DNA of 64,000 nt from JBFGFX01 sp965232455 (GCA_965232455.1 OZ246981.1:3720001-3784000); one strand, 5' to 3'; positions 43,740 through 52,741 are shown, counted from the first letter of the stretch. Program-made: numbers and translations. The notes: generated by a model not told the origin, from the sequence alone.

Positions 43740-43797
43740 CGTGTCACCTCTGATTTTTTTGAACGGCGGAGTCACCGGCCGTCCTGCTCGTACGGAG

Positions 43798-43823
43798 AAA
43801 AACCCGGCGCCGGTCGGCGCCGG
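43798..43823 (-). terminator. terminator-like hairpin upstream of the cytochrome gene
   Basis: CCGGCGCC (43804-43811) and GGCGCCGG (43816-43823) form an eight-pair GC stem with a four-base loop. On the minus strand it is followed by GTTTTT, the rho-independent layout. It lies 65-85 bases upstream of the cytochrome start in the same direction, so it may end an upstream transcript or act as a leader attenuator. Confidence 0.55.
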
Positions 43824-44598
43824 AATCTTTTGAAAGGTGTTTGGTCAGAATCATGGATGACAGGGAGCGGCGCCGGATCGCCTCGAAACGATCGTTCCAG
43901 TTCGTGCGAAAAAAGCCGGACCTCGGATACATCCACGTTCCCTCGAAGAGTGCTGCCTGACGATGCCCTCGAATCGTGGTGACGAGTCGCTGTTCTCGGT
44001 CGGCAGAGGATCTTGCTTTGGTCATTCCAGTCGTGGATGGAATTTAGGCGGTAGCAGCTCCGCTACCCCGCTGCGTAGAACATAATTCGGAGTTCCGAAC
44101 GCAGAAACGTGAAGCCCGTCACACTTGGGTATGTGATCCAGTAGACGGATTTTGAAAAATCCATCGCCTTTCGCGCGGATTCGGTGACGAAAAGTAAAAT
44201 CGGACGGGAACTCGCGAAAATCCGACCCGCCGGCGGCATTGCGCCGCCCCAGCCGGGGAATCCGGGCGAGCAATACCTCGCTGATCACAACAACGAAATG
44301 CGTCGCTCACTGCCAGCTCCGTGACCAGGTTCGCTTGAACGCCGGGATAGACGGCGACGGCCGTGCATTGTGGTCGGCTTTCGCCCTACCGCGCCATCGC
44401 CGTCGGTGTTCACTCCCAACGGCACAGTTAACTGTACGTAGGAACCACGATGTCGCGAACGACCTCGCGGGAGCAAGATGTATTGGGTGCGTGGCTTTAT
44501 CGTCGCCACCAGCTGGGACGCGCAATCACGGGAAGTTGACGGACGAATAAAAAGGCGACGCGCCCGCATGCACTCTTGTCCATCAGGGGAGACACTGT
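43824..44598. other. gene-free region upstream of the hydrogenase operon
   Basis: About 775 bases without a convincing gene. Open frames on the minus strand (43744-44025 and 44022-44288) have no ribosome site and no family resemblance. There is a small hairpin, GGTAGC/GCTACC, at 44051-44068. The segment is less regular in codon pattern than the flanks. It should contain the hydrogenase promoter near its right end and may hold an untranslated RNA or decayed sequence. Confidence 0.5.
44492..44506 (+). promoter_or_regulatory. weak sigma-54 -24/-12 candidate for hya operon
   Basis: TGGCTTTATCGTCGC has GG and GC at the correct 12-base spacing and TGGC at -24, but the -12 element is TCGC rather than TTGC. 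It lies 93 bases before the small-subunit ATG. Uptake hydrogenase operons in several proteobacteria use sigma-54, which is the only reason to list it. Confidence 0.25.
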
Positions 44599-45699
44599 AT
44601 GCCTGCGCACGAAACCTTCTACGAGGTGATGCGGAGTCACGGCATCACACGCCGAAGCTTTCTGAAATTCTGTAGCCTGACGGCGGCGGCGCTGGGCCTG
44701 GGCCCGGAATTCGCCGGCAAAATCGCACATGCACTCGAGACCAAGCCGCGCACACCGGTGATCTGGTTACACGGACTTGAATGCACCTGCTGCACGGAAT
44801 CGTTCATCCGCTCCGGCAACCCACTGGCGGGCGACGTCATTTTGTCGATGATTTCGCTGGACTACGACGACACGCTGATGGCGGCCGCCGGGCATCAGGC
44901 GGAAGAATTGCTCGAACGAACCGTAGAGCAATACGACGGTGAGTTCATCCTCGCTTGTGAAGGCAATCCGCCGTTGAACGAAGACGGCATGTATTGCATC
45001 CAGGCCGGCAAACCCTACGTCGAAAAGCTTCGTTACATGGCCGATCATTGCAAAGCCATCATCGCCTGGGGTTCATGCGCTTCCTGGGGTTGCGTGCAGG
45101 CGGCCCGGCCAAACCCGACCCGGGCCACGCCCATTCACAAAGTGATCCTCGACAAGCCTGTCGTCAAAGTGCCCGGATGCCCTCCCATTGCCGAGGTCAT
45201 GACCGGTGTCATCACCTACATGATTACCTTCGACCGCCTTCCCGAACTCGACCGCCAGGGCCGGCCGAAGATGTTTTACGGTCAACGCCTCCACGACAAA
45301 TGTTATCGGCGACCGCATTTCGACGCCGGTCAATTCGTGGAACGATTCGACGACGAGGGCGCCCGCAAGGGTTATTGCCTCTACAAGGTCGGCTGCAAGG
45401 GTCCGACGACCTACAACGCCTGCTCGACGCTCGAGTGGAACGGCGGCCTGTCGTGGCCGGTGAAGTCCGGACACGGTTGCCTTGGCTGCGCCGAAGACAA
45501 CTTCTGGGACAACGGCAGCTTCTACGGCCCGGTCACCAATCTCGGCGTGACCGGCAACGTCGAGGCCACCGCCGATCGAATTGGCGGCCTGCTTGCGGGC
45601 GCCGCGGCCATCGGCGTTGCCGCACACGCGGTCGGCAGCGTCATCGCAAAAGCGACGGACAAGTCGCCGAAGGCGGCGCAGGAGGTGAACGATGGCTAG
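44599..45699 (+). CDS. hyaA: [NiFe] hydrogenase small subunit, O2-tolerant six-cysteine type
   Basis: A 366-residue Tat-exported, membrane-bound iron-sulfur subunit that passes electrons from H2 to cytochrome b. The signal has the twin-arginine motif TRRSFLKF (residues 18-25). The proximal-cluster cysteines are C62, C64 and C65 (HGLECTCCTES), C160 and C165 (AWGSCASWGCVQ) and C194 (VPGCPP). They align with C17, C19, C20, C115, C120 and C149 of E. coli Hyd-1 with a constant offset of 45. The two extra cysteines (C64, C165) make the [4Fe-3S] cluster that gives oxygen tolerance. Medial/distal cluster ligands lie in HDKCYRRPHFDAGQF and GCLGCAEDNFWDNG. A C-terminal anchor helix is present (LLAGAAAIGVAAHAVGSVIA). 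The ribosome site is AGGGGAG. It overlaps hyaB by eight bases. Confidence 0.97.
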   Translation: MPAHETFYEVMRSHGITRRSFLKFCSLTAAALGLGPEFAGKIAHALETKPRTPVIWLHGLECTCCTESFIRSGNPLAGDVILSMISLDYDDTLMAAAGHQAEELLERTVEQYDGEFILACEGNPPLNEDGMYCIQAGKPYVEKLRYMADHCKAIIAWGSCASWGCVQAARPNPTRATPIHKVILDKPVVKVPGCPPIAEVMTGVITYMITFDRLPELDRQGRPKMFYGQRLHDKCYRRPHFDAGQFVERFDDEGARKGYCLYKVGCKGPTTYNACSTLEWNGGLSWPVKSGHGCLGCAEDNFWDNGSFYGPVTNLGVTGNVEATADRIGGLLAGAAAIGVAAHAVGSVIAKATDKSPKAAQEVNDG

Positions 45700-47485
45700 G
45701 ACGACGACGGCAAACGGCTTCGATCTGGACGACGGCGGCCAGCGCGTCGTCGTCGACCCCGTCTGCCGGATCGAAGGGCACCTGCGCATCGAGGTAAACC
45801 TCGACGAAAACAACGTGATCCGAAACGCGGTGTCCACCGGCAACATGTGGCGCGGCCTCGAGGTGATCCTGAGAGGCAGAGACCCGCGCGACGCGTGGGC
45901 GTTCACCGAACGCATATGCGGGGTATGCACCGGTGTGCACGCGTTGCAGTCGGTGCGCGCGGTCGAGGACGCGCTCGGCATCGATATACCGACGAACGCG
46001 AATCACATCAGGAACCTGATGATGCTGACGCAGTACGTCCACGATCACATCGTCCACTTCTATCACCTGCATGCGCTCGACTGGGTGGACGTCGTCAGTG
46101 CGCTGGACGCCGACCCGCGCGCGACGTCCGAATTGCAGCAGTCGCTGAGCCCGTGGCCAAAATCCTCGCCCGGCTACTTCAGCGACGTACAGAACAGGCT
46201 GAAACGTTTCGTCGAGTCGGGTCAGCTCGGCATTTTTGCAAACGCCTATTGGGGCAGCCCGGCGTACAAGCTGCCGCCCGAGGCAAACCTCATGGCCACG
46301 ACGCATTACCTGGAGGCGCTCGACTTCCAGAAGGAAGTCGTCAAAGTGCATACGATCTTCGGCGGCCGTAATCCGCATCCGAACTGGGTCGTTGGCGGCA
46401 TGCCATGCTCGATCAACCTCGACGACGCCGGTGCGGTCGGCGCGATCAACATGGCCTGGCTGAACATCGTCTCGGACATCATCGATCAGACCATCACGTT
46501 CTGCGATCAGGTTTACCTGCCCGACCTCAAGGCAATTGCCTCCTTCTACAAGGATTGGGACTACGGCGGCGGCCTGTCCAGCAGCAACGTGTTGTCTTAC
46601 GGTGAATTTCCCGCCTATCCCAACAACCACACGAACGACAGCTTCATGCTCCCCGGCGGCGCCATTCTCAACGGCGATCTGACGAGGGTGTACGACGTGG
46701 ACGTTCGCGACCCCGAGCAGGTACAGGAATTCGTCACTCACTCCTGGTACGACTATCCGGATCCCGACGCGGGACTGCACCCCTGGGACGGCGTGACGCA
46801 ACCGAAGTTCGAGCTCGGCCCGAACGCGATCGGCAGCAAGACCAATATCGAACAGCTCGACGAAGGCGGCAAATACTCCTGGATAAAGGCCCCACGCTGG
46901 CGCGGCAACGCGATGGAAGTCGGCCCGCTGGCCCGATATCTGATTGCCTACGCGCGCGGCCGGGAAGACGTCAAAGAGCAGGTTGACGGTCTGCTCGGCG
47001 AACTCGATCTGCCGATCGAAGCGCTTTTTTCGACGCTGGGCCGCACCGCCGCCCGCGGCCTCGAAAGCTCCTGGGCCGCGCACAAGATGCGCGAGGTATT
47101 CGACCAACTCATGGCCAACCTCAAGCTGGGTGACGCCAGCACGGCCAACATGGACAAATTCGACCCGGCGAGCTGGGAAACCGACGTCAAAGGCGTGGGT
47201 TACGGCGAGGCGCCGCGAGGCGCGCTGGGTCATTGGGTACACATCAAAGACCGCAAGATCGAAAACTACCAGTGCGTGGTGCCGACCACCTGGAACGCTT
47301 CACCGCGCGATCCCGCGGGCAACATCGGCGCCTACGAAGCCTCGCTCCTCGGCACGCCGATGGCCGATGCGGAACAGCCGCTCGAAATCCTGCGCACAAT
47401 CCACAGTTTCGATCCCTGCCTGGCCTGCTCCACACACGTCATCTCTCACGACGGCCGGGAGTTGACCAAGGTCAAGGTTCGCTGA
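45692..47485 (+). CDS. hyaB: [NiFe] hydrogenase large subunit
   Basis: A 597-residue catalytic subunit. The NiFe(CN)2CO site is bound by Cys76 and Cys79 (ERICGVCTGVHALQS, with His83) and Cys576 and Cys579 (DPCLACSTH). The precursor ends 15 residues after His582 (VISHDGRELTKVKVR), the peptide removed by the HyaD protease after nickel insertion. It has no signal; it travels with the Tat-exported small subunit. RBS GGAGGTGAAC precedes ATG 45692. Full-length for group 1d enzymes. Confidence 0.97.
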   Translation: MARTTTANGFDLDDGGQRVVVDPVCRIEGHLRIEVNLDENNVIRNAVSTGNMWRGLEVILRGRDPRDAWAFTERICGVCTGVHALQSVRAVEDALGIDIPTNANHIRNLMMLTQYVHDHIVHFYHLHALDWVDVVSALDADPRATSELQQSLSPWPKSSPGYFSDVQNRLKRFVESGQLGIFANAYWGSPAYKLPPEANLMATTHYLEALDFQKEVVKVHTIFGGRNPHPNWVVGGMPCSINLDDAGAVGAINMAWLNIVSDIIDQTITFCDQVYLPDLKAIASFYKDWDYGGGLSSSNVLSYGEFPAYPNNHTNDSFMLPGGAILNGDLTRVYDVDVRDPEQVQEFVTHSWYDYPDPDAGLHPWDGVTQPKFELGPNAIGSKTNIEQLDEGGKYSWIKAPRWRGNAMEVGPLARYLIAYARGREDVKEQVDGLLGELDLPIEALFSTLGRTAARGLESSWAAHKMREVFDQLMANLKLGDASTANMDKFDPASWETDVKGVGYGEAPRGALGHWVHIKDRKIENYQCVVPTTWNASPRDPAGNIGAYEASLLGTPMADAEQPLEILRTIHSFDPCLACSTHVISHDGRELTKVKVR

Positions 47486-47506
47486 ACGAAACGGCGGGAG
47501 AGCACG

Positions 47507-48226
47507 ATGGCAACCACCGGCGAGGCGCTGCGCAACGAAGAATCCCTTAGCGGACCGATTTACGTATACCAGGCGCCGGTCCGCGTCTGGCACTGGGTTC
47601 ACGCGCTCGCAATCAGCACGCTCGCTTTGAGCGGGTACTTCATCGCCAATCCGCTGCCGTCGCTGAGCGGTGAGGCGAGCGACCATTTCGTCATGGGCAC
47701 GCTGAGACTCATCCATTTCATCGCCGCCTACGTCTTTGCGATCGGTCTCGCCGTGCGCTTCTATTGGGCGATCGTCGGCAACGAATACTCGCGCGAGTTG
47801 CTGATCGTCCCGGTGTGGCGCGGCGAATGGTGGAAGCGCGTCTGGCACGAAATCAAGTTCTATGCGCTCGTAACCCGCAAGATGAGCAAAAACCCGGGCC
47901 ACAATCCGCTGGCGCAGATTTTCATGTGGGGCATCAACGTCGCGCTCGCGCTGTTCATGGTCTGCACGGGTTTCGCGCTCTACAGCCAGGGAACCGGCGC
48001 GGGCAGCTGGGCGGACACGCTGTTCGGCTGGGTATTCGTGCTGGTGCCCAGCTCGCAGACGGTGCGCATGTGGCACCTGTTCGGGATGTGGATCATGCTG
48101 GTTTTCATCATCGTCCACGTGTACATGGTGATCCGCGCCGAGATGATGTCGCGACAAAACGGCGTCAGCGTCATGATCAACGGCTGGCGCACGTTCAAGG
48201 ACGACGGCCCGGCCTCGCCGCAATGA
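47507..48226 (+). CDS. hyaC: Ni/Fe hydrogenase b-type cytochrome subunit
   Basis: A 239-residue inner-membrane diheme cytochrome b that anchors the enzyme and reduces quinone. It has four helices with heme-ligand histidines: VRVWHWVHALAISTLALSGY, LRLIHFIAAYVFAIGLAVRF, and the last helix MWHLFGMWIMLVFIIVHVYM. The conserved loop MWGINVALALFMVCTGFALY is also seen. It starts 21 bases after hyaB and its stop overlaps the hyaD start (ATGA). Confidence 0.95.
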   Translation: MATTGEALRNEESLSGPIYVYQAPVRVWHWVHALAISTLALSGYFIANPLPSLSGEASDHFVMGTLRLIHFIAAYVFAIGLAVRFYWAIVGNEYSRELLIVPVWRGEWWKRVWHEIKFYALVTRKMSKNPGHNPLAQIFMWGINVALALFMVCTGFALYSQGTGAGSWADTLFGWVFVLVPSSQTVRMWHLFGMWIMLVFIIVHVYMVIRAEMMSRQNGVSVMINGWRTFKDDGPASPQ

Positions 48227-48858
48227 GCGCACCGGTTTGCAGTCAGGCCGACGCCGATCCCTGCGCCTTTCACACGCTTGTCCTCGGCATCGGCAACGTC
48301 CTGTGGGCGGACGAGGGATTTGGCATCCGCGCGGTCGAGACGCTGAATGAGCGTTTTACCTTCCCGGACGGCGTACGCGTCATGGACGGCGGCACCCAGG
48401 GCATTTTCCTTCTGCCCTGGGTAAGCAGCGCCGAGCGTCTGCTGATTTTCGACGCCGTGGACTTCGGACTCGCGCCCGCAACGCTGAAGCTGATCCGCGG
48501 CGCCGACGTGCCGCGTTTCATGGGCGTTAAAAAAATGAGCATGCATCAGACCGGCTTTCAGGAAGTCCTGTCTTCGGCGCAACTCGCCGGCGGGCTGCCC
48601 GACCCTCTGGCATTGATCGGCGTTCAGCCGCAGCGCCTCGACGACTACGGCGGCAGCCTGACGCCTGCCGTAAAGGCAAGAATCGAACCGGCAATCGGCG
48701 CCGCCTGCCGACTGCTGCGCGACTGGGGAATCCAGCCAACCGTCCGCGCCCGGGCGCCGGCGCAAACGGATCTCGTCGGTCCCGCCGCCCTCGACATGCA
48801 GGACTACGAAGAGGGACGCCCGATTTCCCGCCCACCCCTGCCCGGAGCCGTGCCGTGA
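48223..48858 (+). CDS. hyaD: hydrogenase maturation protease HyaD/HupD
   Basis: A 211-residue cytoplasmic endopeptidase that trims the 15-residue C-terminal peptide of HyaB once nickel is in place. The family opening HTLVLGIGNVLWADEGFGIR carries the conserved Glu (WADEG) that senses nickel, with the Asp of FDAVDFGLAP and the His of MSMHQTGFQEVLSSA as the others. The C-terminal 40 residues (RAPAQTDLVGPAALDMQDYE) are a longer tail than in E. coli. Start ATG at 48223 overlaps the cytochrome gene. Confidence 0.94.
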   Translation: MSAPVCSQADADPCAFHTLVLGIGNVLWADEGFGIRAVETLNERFTFPDGVRVMDGGTQGIFLLPWVSSAERLLIFDAVDFGLAPATLKLIRGADVPRFMGVKKMSMHQTGFQEVLSSAQLAGGLPDPLALIGVQPQRLDDYGGSLTPAVKARIEPAIGAACRLLRDWGIQPTVRARAPAQTDLVGPAALDMQDYEEGRPISRPPLPGAVP

Positions 48859-49283
48859 ATCACCCGCTGATCGAACGCCTGCTGCAGGAGTTCGGCTACC
48901 CGCAAATCACTCTGGACAACCACGATGATTTCGTTGGCCGCCACGGTATGAACGTGGTGTTTTTCCCCGGCGACCCCGCGACGGTTCGCGATGCAACCGA
49001 CGTCGCCGTCGTCCTGCCGGAACTGGTTGGAGCGTTCGACGGCCGGTTGAATCCGGGCGTCGTCACCGACGTTTTCGGCGACGGCAAAACGCTCAAGATG
49101 CGATACGGATTTCGCGAATACCCATCGCTGGTTTTCGTCCGCAGCGGCGACTACGTCGGCACCCTCTCACGGGTGCAGGACTGGGCGGACTATTTGAACA
49201 AGATCGGCGACATGCTGTCCGCGGCCGCACGCCGTCCGCCGGGCTTCTCGATTCCGGTCGTCAGCGCGGAAACCCGCGAGTAG
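48855..49283 (+). CDS. hyaE: hydrogenase-1 chaperone HyaE/HupG, thioredoxin-like
   Basis: A 142-residue thioredoxin-fold protein that escorts the small subunit before Tat export. It lacks the redox CxxC, as the family does. Typical parts are VVFFPGDPATVRDATDVAVV and KTLKMRYGFREYPSLVFVRS. GTG at 48855 overlaps the hyaD stop (GTGA). Confidence 0.9.
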   Translation: MNHPLIERLLQEFGYPQITLDNHDDFVGRHGMNVVFFPGDPATVRDATDVAVVLPELVGAFDGRLNPGVVTDVFGDGKTLKMRYGFREYPSLVFVRSGDYVGTLSRVQDWADYLNKIGDMLSAAARRPPGFSIPVVSAETRE

Positions 49284-49299
49284 CGGGGGAGCGGAACCG

Positions 49300-50178
49300 A
49301 TGGACATCAAAAGCATTCCAATCAGCGTCGTTGGTCCGGGCAGCCAGCCTGCCGACCCGGACGATCAGGGTCTGGTGTACATGAACATGCCCGGCGACAT
49401 GGCGAAATACGTTCGGCCGCCGACGCCTGAACCCGCGGACGTCCTGCACCTGGAGGGCGCGCATGCGACGATGCGCTGGCTGCGGCAGGCGCTCGCCGCT
49501 TACGGGACCACCGCCGAACCGATGCTCGCAGACCTGACGGCGCTCGATACGGAGTCGCGGGAACTCGTCAACCAGATTCTCGGCGAAGGCGAGGTCAGCG
49601 TCACCTATACCGGCGCCGGTCACGATGACGGCGAAGCCCGCACGCAGGAGTCGGTACTTGCCGGCGTGTGGCGAACGTTTTACTTCGACGGCGATGGACG
49701 GGTGTCGGCGGACTTTCTCGAGGTGGCGGACGTGCCGAGGCTCGCACGCCTGGCGGACGAGCGCGCGCAAACCATCGACACGAGCGACGCGGACGTGCCG
49801 CCGGAAATCATGAATGCGTTGCCCATTCTCGTGGAACTGCAATCTCGCCTGGAGCGCTACCAGGCAGATGGAATCACTGCCGCCATCAACCTGACGTTGT
49901 TGCCGATCTCGGAGCCGGATGCGGAATTTCTCGACGAGCGCCTCGGGCGCGGCCCGATCGACGTTCTGTCACGGGCTTACGGCAAGTGTCAGGTGGTCAG
50001 CACCGCTACGGCGAACGTCTGGTGGGTTCGCTACTACAATTCGCTGAATACGCTCATTCTGAACACGCTGGAAGTCGTCGACGTGCCGCGGGTCGTCTCC
50101 GCGGCCCCGGAAGACCTCGCCGACTCGCGCGTCCGGCTCGACGAGATTCTCGCACCCTACTGGTCGGGCATCGCGTGA
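49300..50178 (+). CDS. hyaF: hydrogenase expression protein HyaF/HupH
   Basis: A 292-residue maturation factor for the small subunit's iron-sulfur clusters, needed for oxygen-tolerant hydrogenases. The family pattern is seen in GLVYMNMPGDMAKYVRPPTP and in the C-terminal half (LDERLGRGPIDVLSRAYGKC, then VSTATANVWWVRYYNSLNTL). Start ATG at 49300 lies 16 bases after hyaE. It ends overlapping the rubredoxin gene. Confidence 0.92.
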   Translation: MDIKSIPISVVGPGSQPADPDDQGLVYMNMPGDMAKYVRPPTPEPADVLHLEGAHATMRWLRQALAAYGTTAEPMLADLTALDTESRELVNQILGEGEVSVTYTGAGHDDGEARTQESVLAGVWRTFYFDGDGRVSADFLEVADVPRLARLADERAQTIDTSDADVPPEIMNALPILVELQSRLERYQADGITAAINLTLLPISEPDAEFLDERLGRGPIDVLSRAYGKCQVVSTATANVWWVRYYNSLNTLILNTLEVVDVPRVVSAAPEDLADSRVRLDEILAPYWSGIA

Positions 50179-50384
50179 GCGGGTGCGAAGTCATCGACGG
50201 CTTTGCACGCCTCGCGGACGACGGCAAACTGGAATGCCGGATATGCTGGCACGTGTATGACCCGGCCGAAGGCGACGCGCAGGAGCAGATCCCTCCCGGC
50301 ACGCCGTTCCGCAAGCTGCCGGCGCACTGGCGCTGTCCGCGGTGTGATGCCGGACCGGACAAATTCCTGCCGCTCGGCACCTGA
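50175..50384 (+). CDS. hupI: rubredoxin HupI
   Basis: A 69-residue electron carrier with one Fe(Cys)4 site: C21/C24 (ECRICWHVYDP) and C54/C57 (WRCPRCDAG). This is the rubredoxin encoded in hup/hya clusters, thought to protect or feed the maturing small subunit in air. GTG at 50175 overlaps the hyaF stop (GTGA). Confidence 0.93.
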   Translation: MSGCEVIDGFARLADDGKLECRICWHVYDPAEGDAQEQIPPGTPFRKLPAHWRCPRCDAGPDKFLPLGT

Positions 50385-50385
50385 C

Positions 50386-50847
50386 GTGGCAGCTACCGTC
50401 GCAGACCTGGTCCGGCACTTCGAGAAGATTTATCGCGAGCGCATGCAGGGCCTGCCGATCGTGAACAAGCGCCTGGACGTCGAGGCAATCGGCTTCGGCC
50501 ACCTCGGAGAACACCAGCTCGGAGTGTTGCTGACGCCCTGGTTTATGAATCTGCTCATCCTGCCCGGCACCGACGAGTGGTCCGGGCTCGCTCGAGGTTC
50601 GACCGTGGCATTGCCGCTGCCGAACGGCAGCTATGATTTCACGGTGTGTCGCGACGACGCGCTTGGAACCTATCTCACGGCAGTCCTGTTTCGCACGGTT
50701 GCCGATTTTCCGGACCGGGAAACCGCGCGGGCCGTCGCGGAAGACATACTCCGACGTCTCTGGACAAAACCCGACCCGCCGGTTCGGAAGCCGGGTAGCG
50801 ATTCTCTCAGCCGTCGCGCCCTGTTCACCGGTCTCGGGAAGCCCTGA
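50386..50847 (+). CDS. hybE: hydrogenase assembly chaperone HybE/HupJ
   Basis: A 153-residue chaperone with a rubredoxin-like fold that guides Tat targeting and assembly. Matching segments are RHFEKIYRERMQGLPIVNKR, VLLTPWFMNLLILPGTDEWS and a tail SLSRRALFTGLGKP. The GTG at 50386 begins 1 base after the rubredoxin stop. Its stop shares a base with the hypA start. Confidence 0.9.
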   Translation: MAATVADLVRHFEKIYRERMQGLPIVNKRLDVEAIGFGHLGEHQLGVLLTPWFMNLLILPGTDEWSGLARGSTVALPLPNGSYDFTVCRDDALGTYLTAVLFRTVADFPDRETARAVAEDILRRLWTKPDPPVRKPGSDSLSRRALFTGLGKP

Positions 50848-51224
50848 TGCACGAGCTGTCCGTTTGTATTGCGTTGCTCGACGAGGTCGAGCGGATTGCG
50901 CGCGAACACCGCGCACGACTGGTAGCCGCAGTCGTGGTGAAGGTCGGTCCTCTGTCGGGCATCGACGCGGCGCAGCTCCGGCAGGCGTATCCGATTGCGG
51001 CGGCCGGGACTGTCGCGGAGAACGCCGAGCTTTTCATCAACGCCGCCGACGTCGTCGTAAGCTGCCGCACGTGCGGGCACGAATCGAGCGCGCCGCCAAA
51101 CCGTCTGTTGTGCGCCCGGTGCGGGGATTTTCGCACTCGCGTGGTCAGCGGCGACGACATGATCCTCGAGCGAGTGGAGCTGGAAAGCACGGCGCCCCGG
51201 CCTGAGGCTAGTCCCATTCGGTGA
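50847..51224 (+). CDS. hypA: nickel chaperone HypA
   Basis: A 125-residue protein that works with HypB to insert nickel into the large subunit. The N-terminus MHELSVCIALLDEVERIARE keeps His2 for Ni binding. The structural zinc site is C73/C76 (CRTCGHES) and C89/C92 (CARCGDF). It is separated from the rest of the hyp genes, which sit on the other strand 10 kb away. Its end overlaps the convergent ligase gene by 17 bases. Confidence 0.94.
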   Translation: MHELSVCIALLDEVERIAREHRARLVAAVVVKVGPLSGIDAAQLRQAYPIAAAGTVAENAELFINAADVVVSCRTCGHESSAPPNRLLCARCGDFRTRVVSGDDMILERVELESTAPRPEASPIR

Positions 51225-52683
51225 CCGGACGCCCGGTCGCTACCTGCTGCAGATACTCCTCCACGAGTCGCGCCAGCGCGTCGGAACGCCGCAGATTGCC
51301 GAAACGGCTCAGCGTCCGGCGCTGCCATGCGGCGGGCGTCGTACCGCTGTCCAGCCGGTCGCGGATGATCTCAAGCAGCGTCTTTCGCTCATTTTCGTCG
51401 ACGCCGAGCCGCGCGAGCCCCTCCTCCGCCAGCGGCAAACATTCCCGGCAGTGGTCCCTGGCGACGACTTCCCGCGGGGAATTCCCGTCCAGCGTCGGCC
51501 AGAGCAGCTTCGCGTCCAGGCTGTGCTGCGCCGCGCGATAAAAGTTGTACTCGGCGTAGCGGAACGGGAACGCCGGCAGTATTGCGTCCACCGTATCGGC
51601 GAGGCCGATCGTAAGCCCGAGCAGATACGCCGCATTCGCCATCAGGTCGACCGGTGTCGGTCCGGACGGCAACGCGCGCAATTCGATACGCAGATGACCG
51701 CCCGCCGATACGTCGTAAACGGCTCGGTTCCAGTTCCAGATCGTGCCCTGCTGCAGTCTCAGCTCCAGCAGCTCCGGGATGCCGCCGTTTTCCGCAATGC
51801 CGATAGCGTCTTCGTCGCCGTACAGTGGAATGATGCTCGGGTAGAGATGGCAGGCTTCGGCAAAAAGCTCCAGGGCACTCTTGCGCACCCAGCCGTGCCC
51901 GAACGGAACCCGGGCCGCCCTGCGCCATTCGTGGTCGTTTGCGCCGCGCGTGTCCACGGCCTGCTTGAACAGGGCGATACGCGTCTCGTCCCAGAGACTG
52001 TGCTCCAGCAGAAACGGCGAGTTCGCGCCGACGGCCAGCGCCATCGGCGTCACCAGCTGAGCGGCGTTGTAATACGCGGCAAAGTCTTCCGGATTCACAC
52101 GGAGGTGTATCTGGAAGGACGTGTTCGCGCCCTCGATCGAAACGCTGTCGCAATCCGCCGCGAGCGGCTCCTTGCCCTCGATGCGGATATGAAAATCCTC
52201 CTGGCGGATGCGTTTGATACCCGCCGAGAGGGCTCGGTAGCGGGCCAGGTCGGTCATCGCATCCGACTGAAGCTGCTCCAGGCGCAGCGTCGGCAATATG
52301 CCGATAGGAACGATGCGCCCGCCGTGTTTCGCGGCAACTCGGCCGAGGTCGCCCAGCGCCTGCGTCAGTTCCGCCTGCATCGCGCTGAACGGCGCGCCGG
52401 CCGCGGGCACGGGCGACAGATTGTATTCCAGATTGAAACGATCCAGCTCGAGCTGCAGGTGCGGATCCAGCGATTCGGCCAGCACCTGCCGATTGAGCGG
52501 CAGGGCCTGTGCGTCGTCGTCTACGATGGACATCTCCAATTCGGCGCCGAGGCTGGGTTCACCGCGACCGAAGTCCGGCCGCCGCAGCAGTACCGCCAGC
52601 GCCGCCAGGTTTTCACGCAGCTTGACGCCGGCCGCGACGTATTCTTCTTCCGTGAAATCGCTTCGATCGATGGTTAGACCCAT
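51208..52683 (-). CDS. glutamate-cysteine ligase family 2 (GCS2)-like protein
   Basis: A 491-residue ATP-grasp-like carboxylate-amine ligase. Conserved parts include SLGAELEMSIVDDDAQALPL (glutamate/ATP site), ANTSFQIHLRVNPEDFAAYY (the central metal/substrate segment) and GGHLRIELRALPSGPTPVDL. This differs from the classical GshA and resembles YbdK/EgtA-type enzymes; whether it makes gamma-glutamylcysteine is uncertain. It is last in the hyp operon direction, 58 bases after the kinase-like gene. Start at ATG 52683; a TTG at 52701 is possible. Confidence 0.75.
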   Translation of the reverse strand: MGLTIDRSDFTEEEYVAAGVKLRENLAALAVLLRRPDFGRGEPSLGAELEMSIVDDDAQALPLNRQVLAESLDPHLQLELDRFNLEYNLSPVPAAGAPFSAMQAELTQALGDLGRVAAKHGGRIVPIGILPTLRLEQLQSDAMTDLARYRALSAGIKRIRQEDFHIRIEGKEPLAADCDSVSIEGANTSFQIHLRVNPEDFAAYYNAAQLVTPMALAVGANSPFLLEHSLWDETRIALFKQAVDTRGANDHEWRRAARVPFGHGWVRKSALELFAEACHLYPSIIPLYGDEDAIGIAENGGIPELLELRLQQGTIWNWNRAVYDVSAGGHLRIELRALPSGPTPVDLMANAAYLLGLTIGLADTVDAILPAFPFRYAEYNFYRAAQHSLDAKLLWPTLDGNSPREVVARDHCRECLPLAEEGLARLGVDENERKTLLEIIRDRLDSGTTPAAWQRRTLSRFGNLRRSDALARLVEEYLQQVATGRPVTEWD

Positions 52684-52741
52684 TATTCCTTTTGCTCCCA
52701 AAGTAAACTGATCATCGTTATTTGCATCGTTCGGTTCCTCG

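Noticed and set aside
44022..44288. Minus-strand frame of 88 codons in the gene-free region
   Set aside because: No ribosome site, no recognisable family and irregular composition; left as intergenic.
45641..47242. 533-codon minus-strand frame inside hyaB
   Set aside because: hyaB is unmistakable with both CxxC sites; the antisense frame has no motif or start signal.
51451..52677. 408-codon plus-strand frame opposite the ligase
   Set aside because: Shadow of the GCS2-like gene, which keeps conserved motifs.
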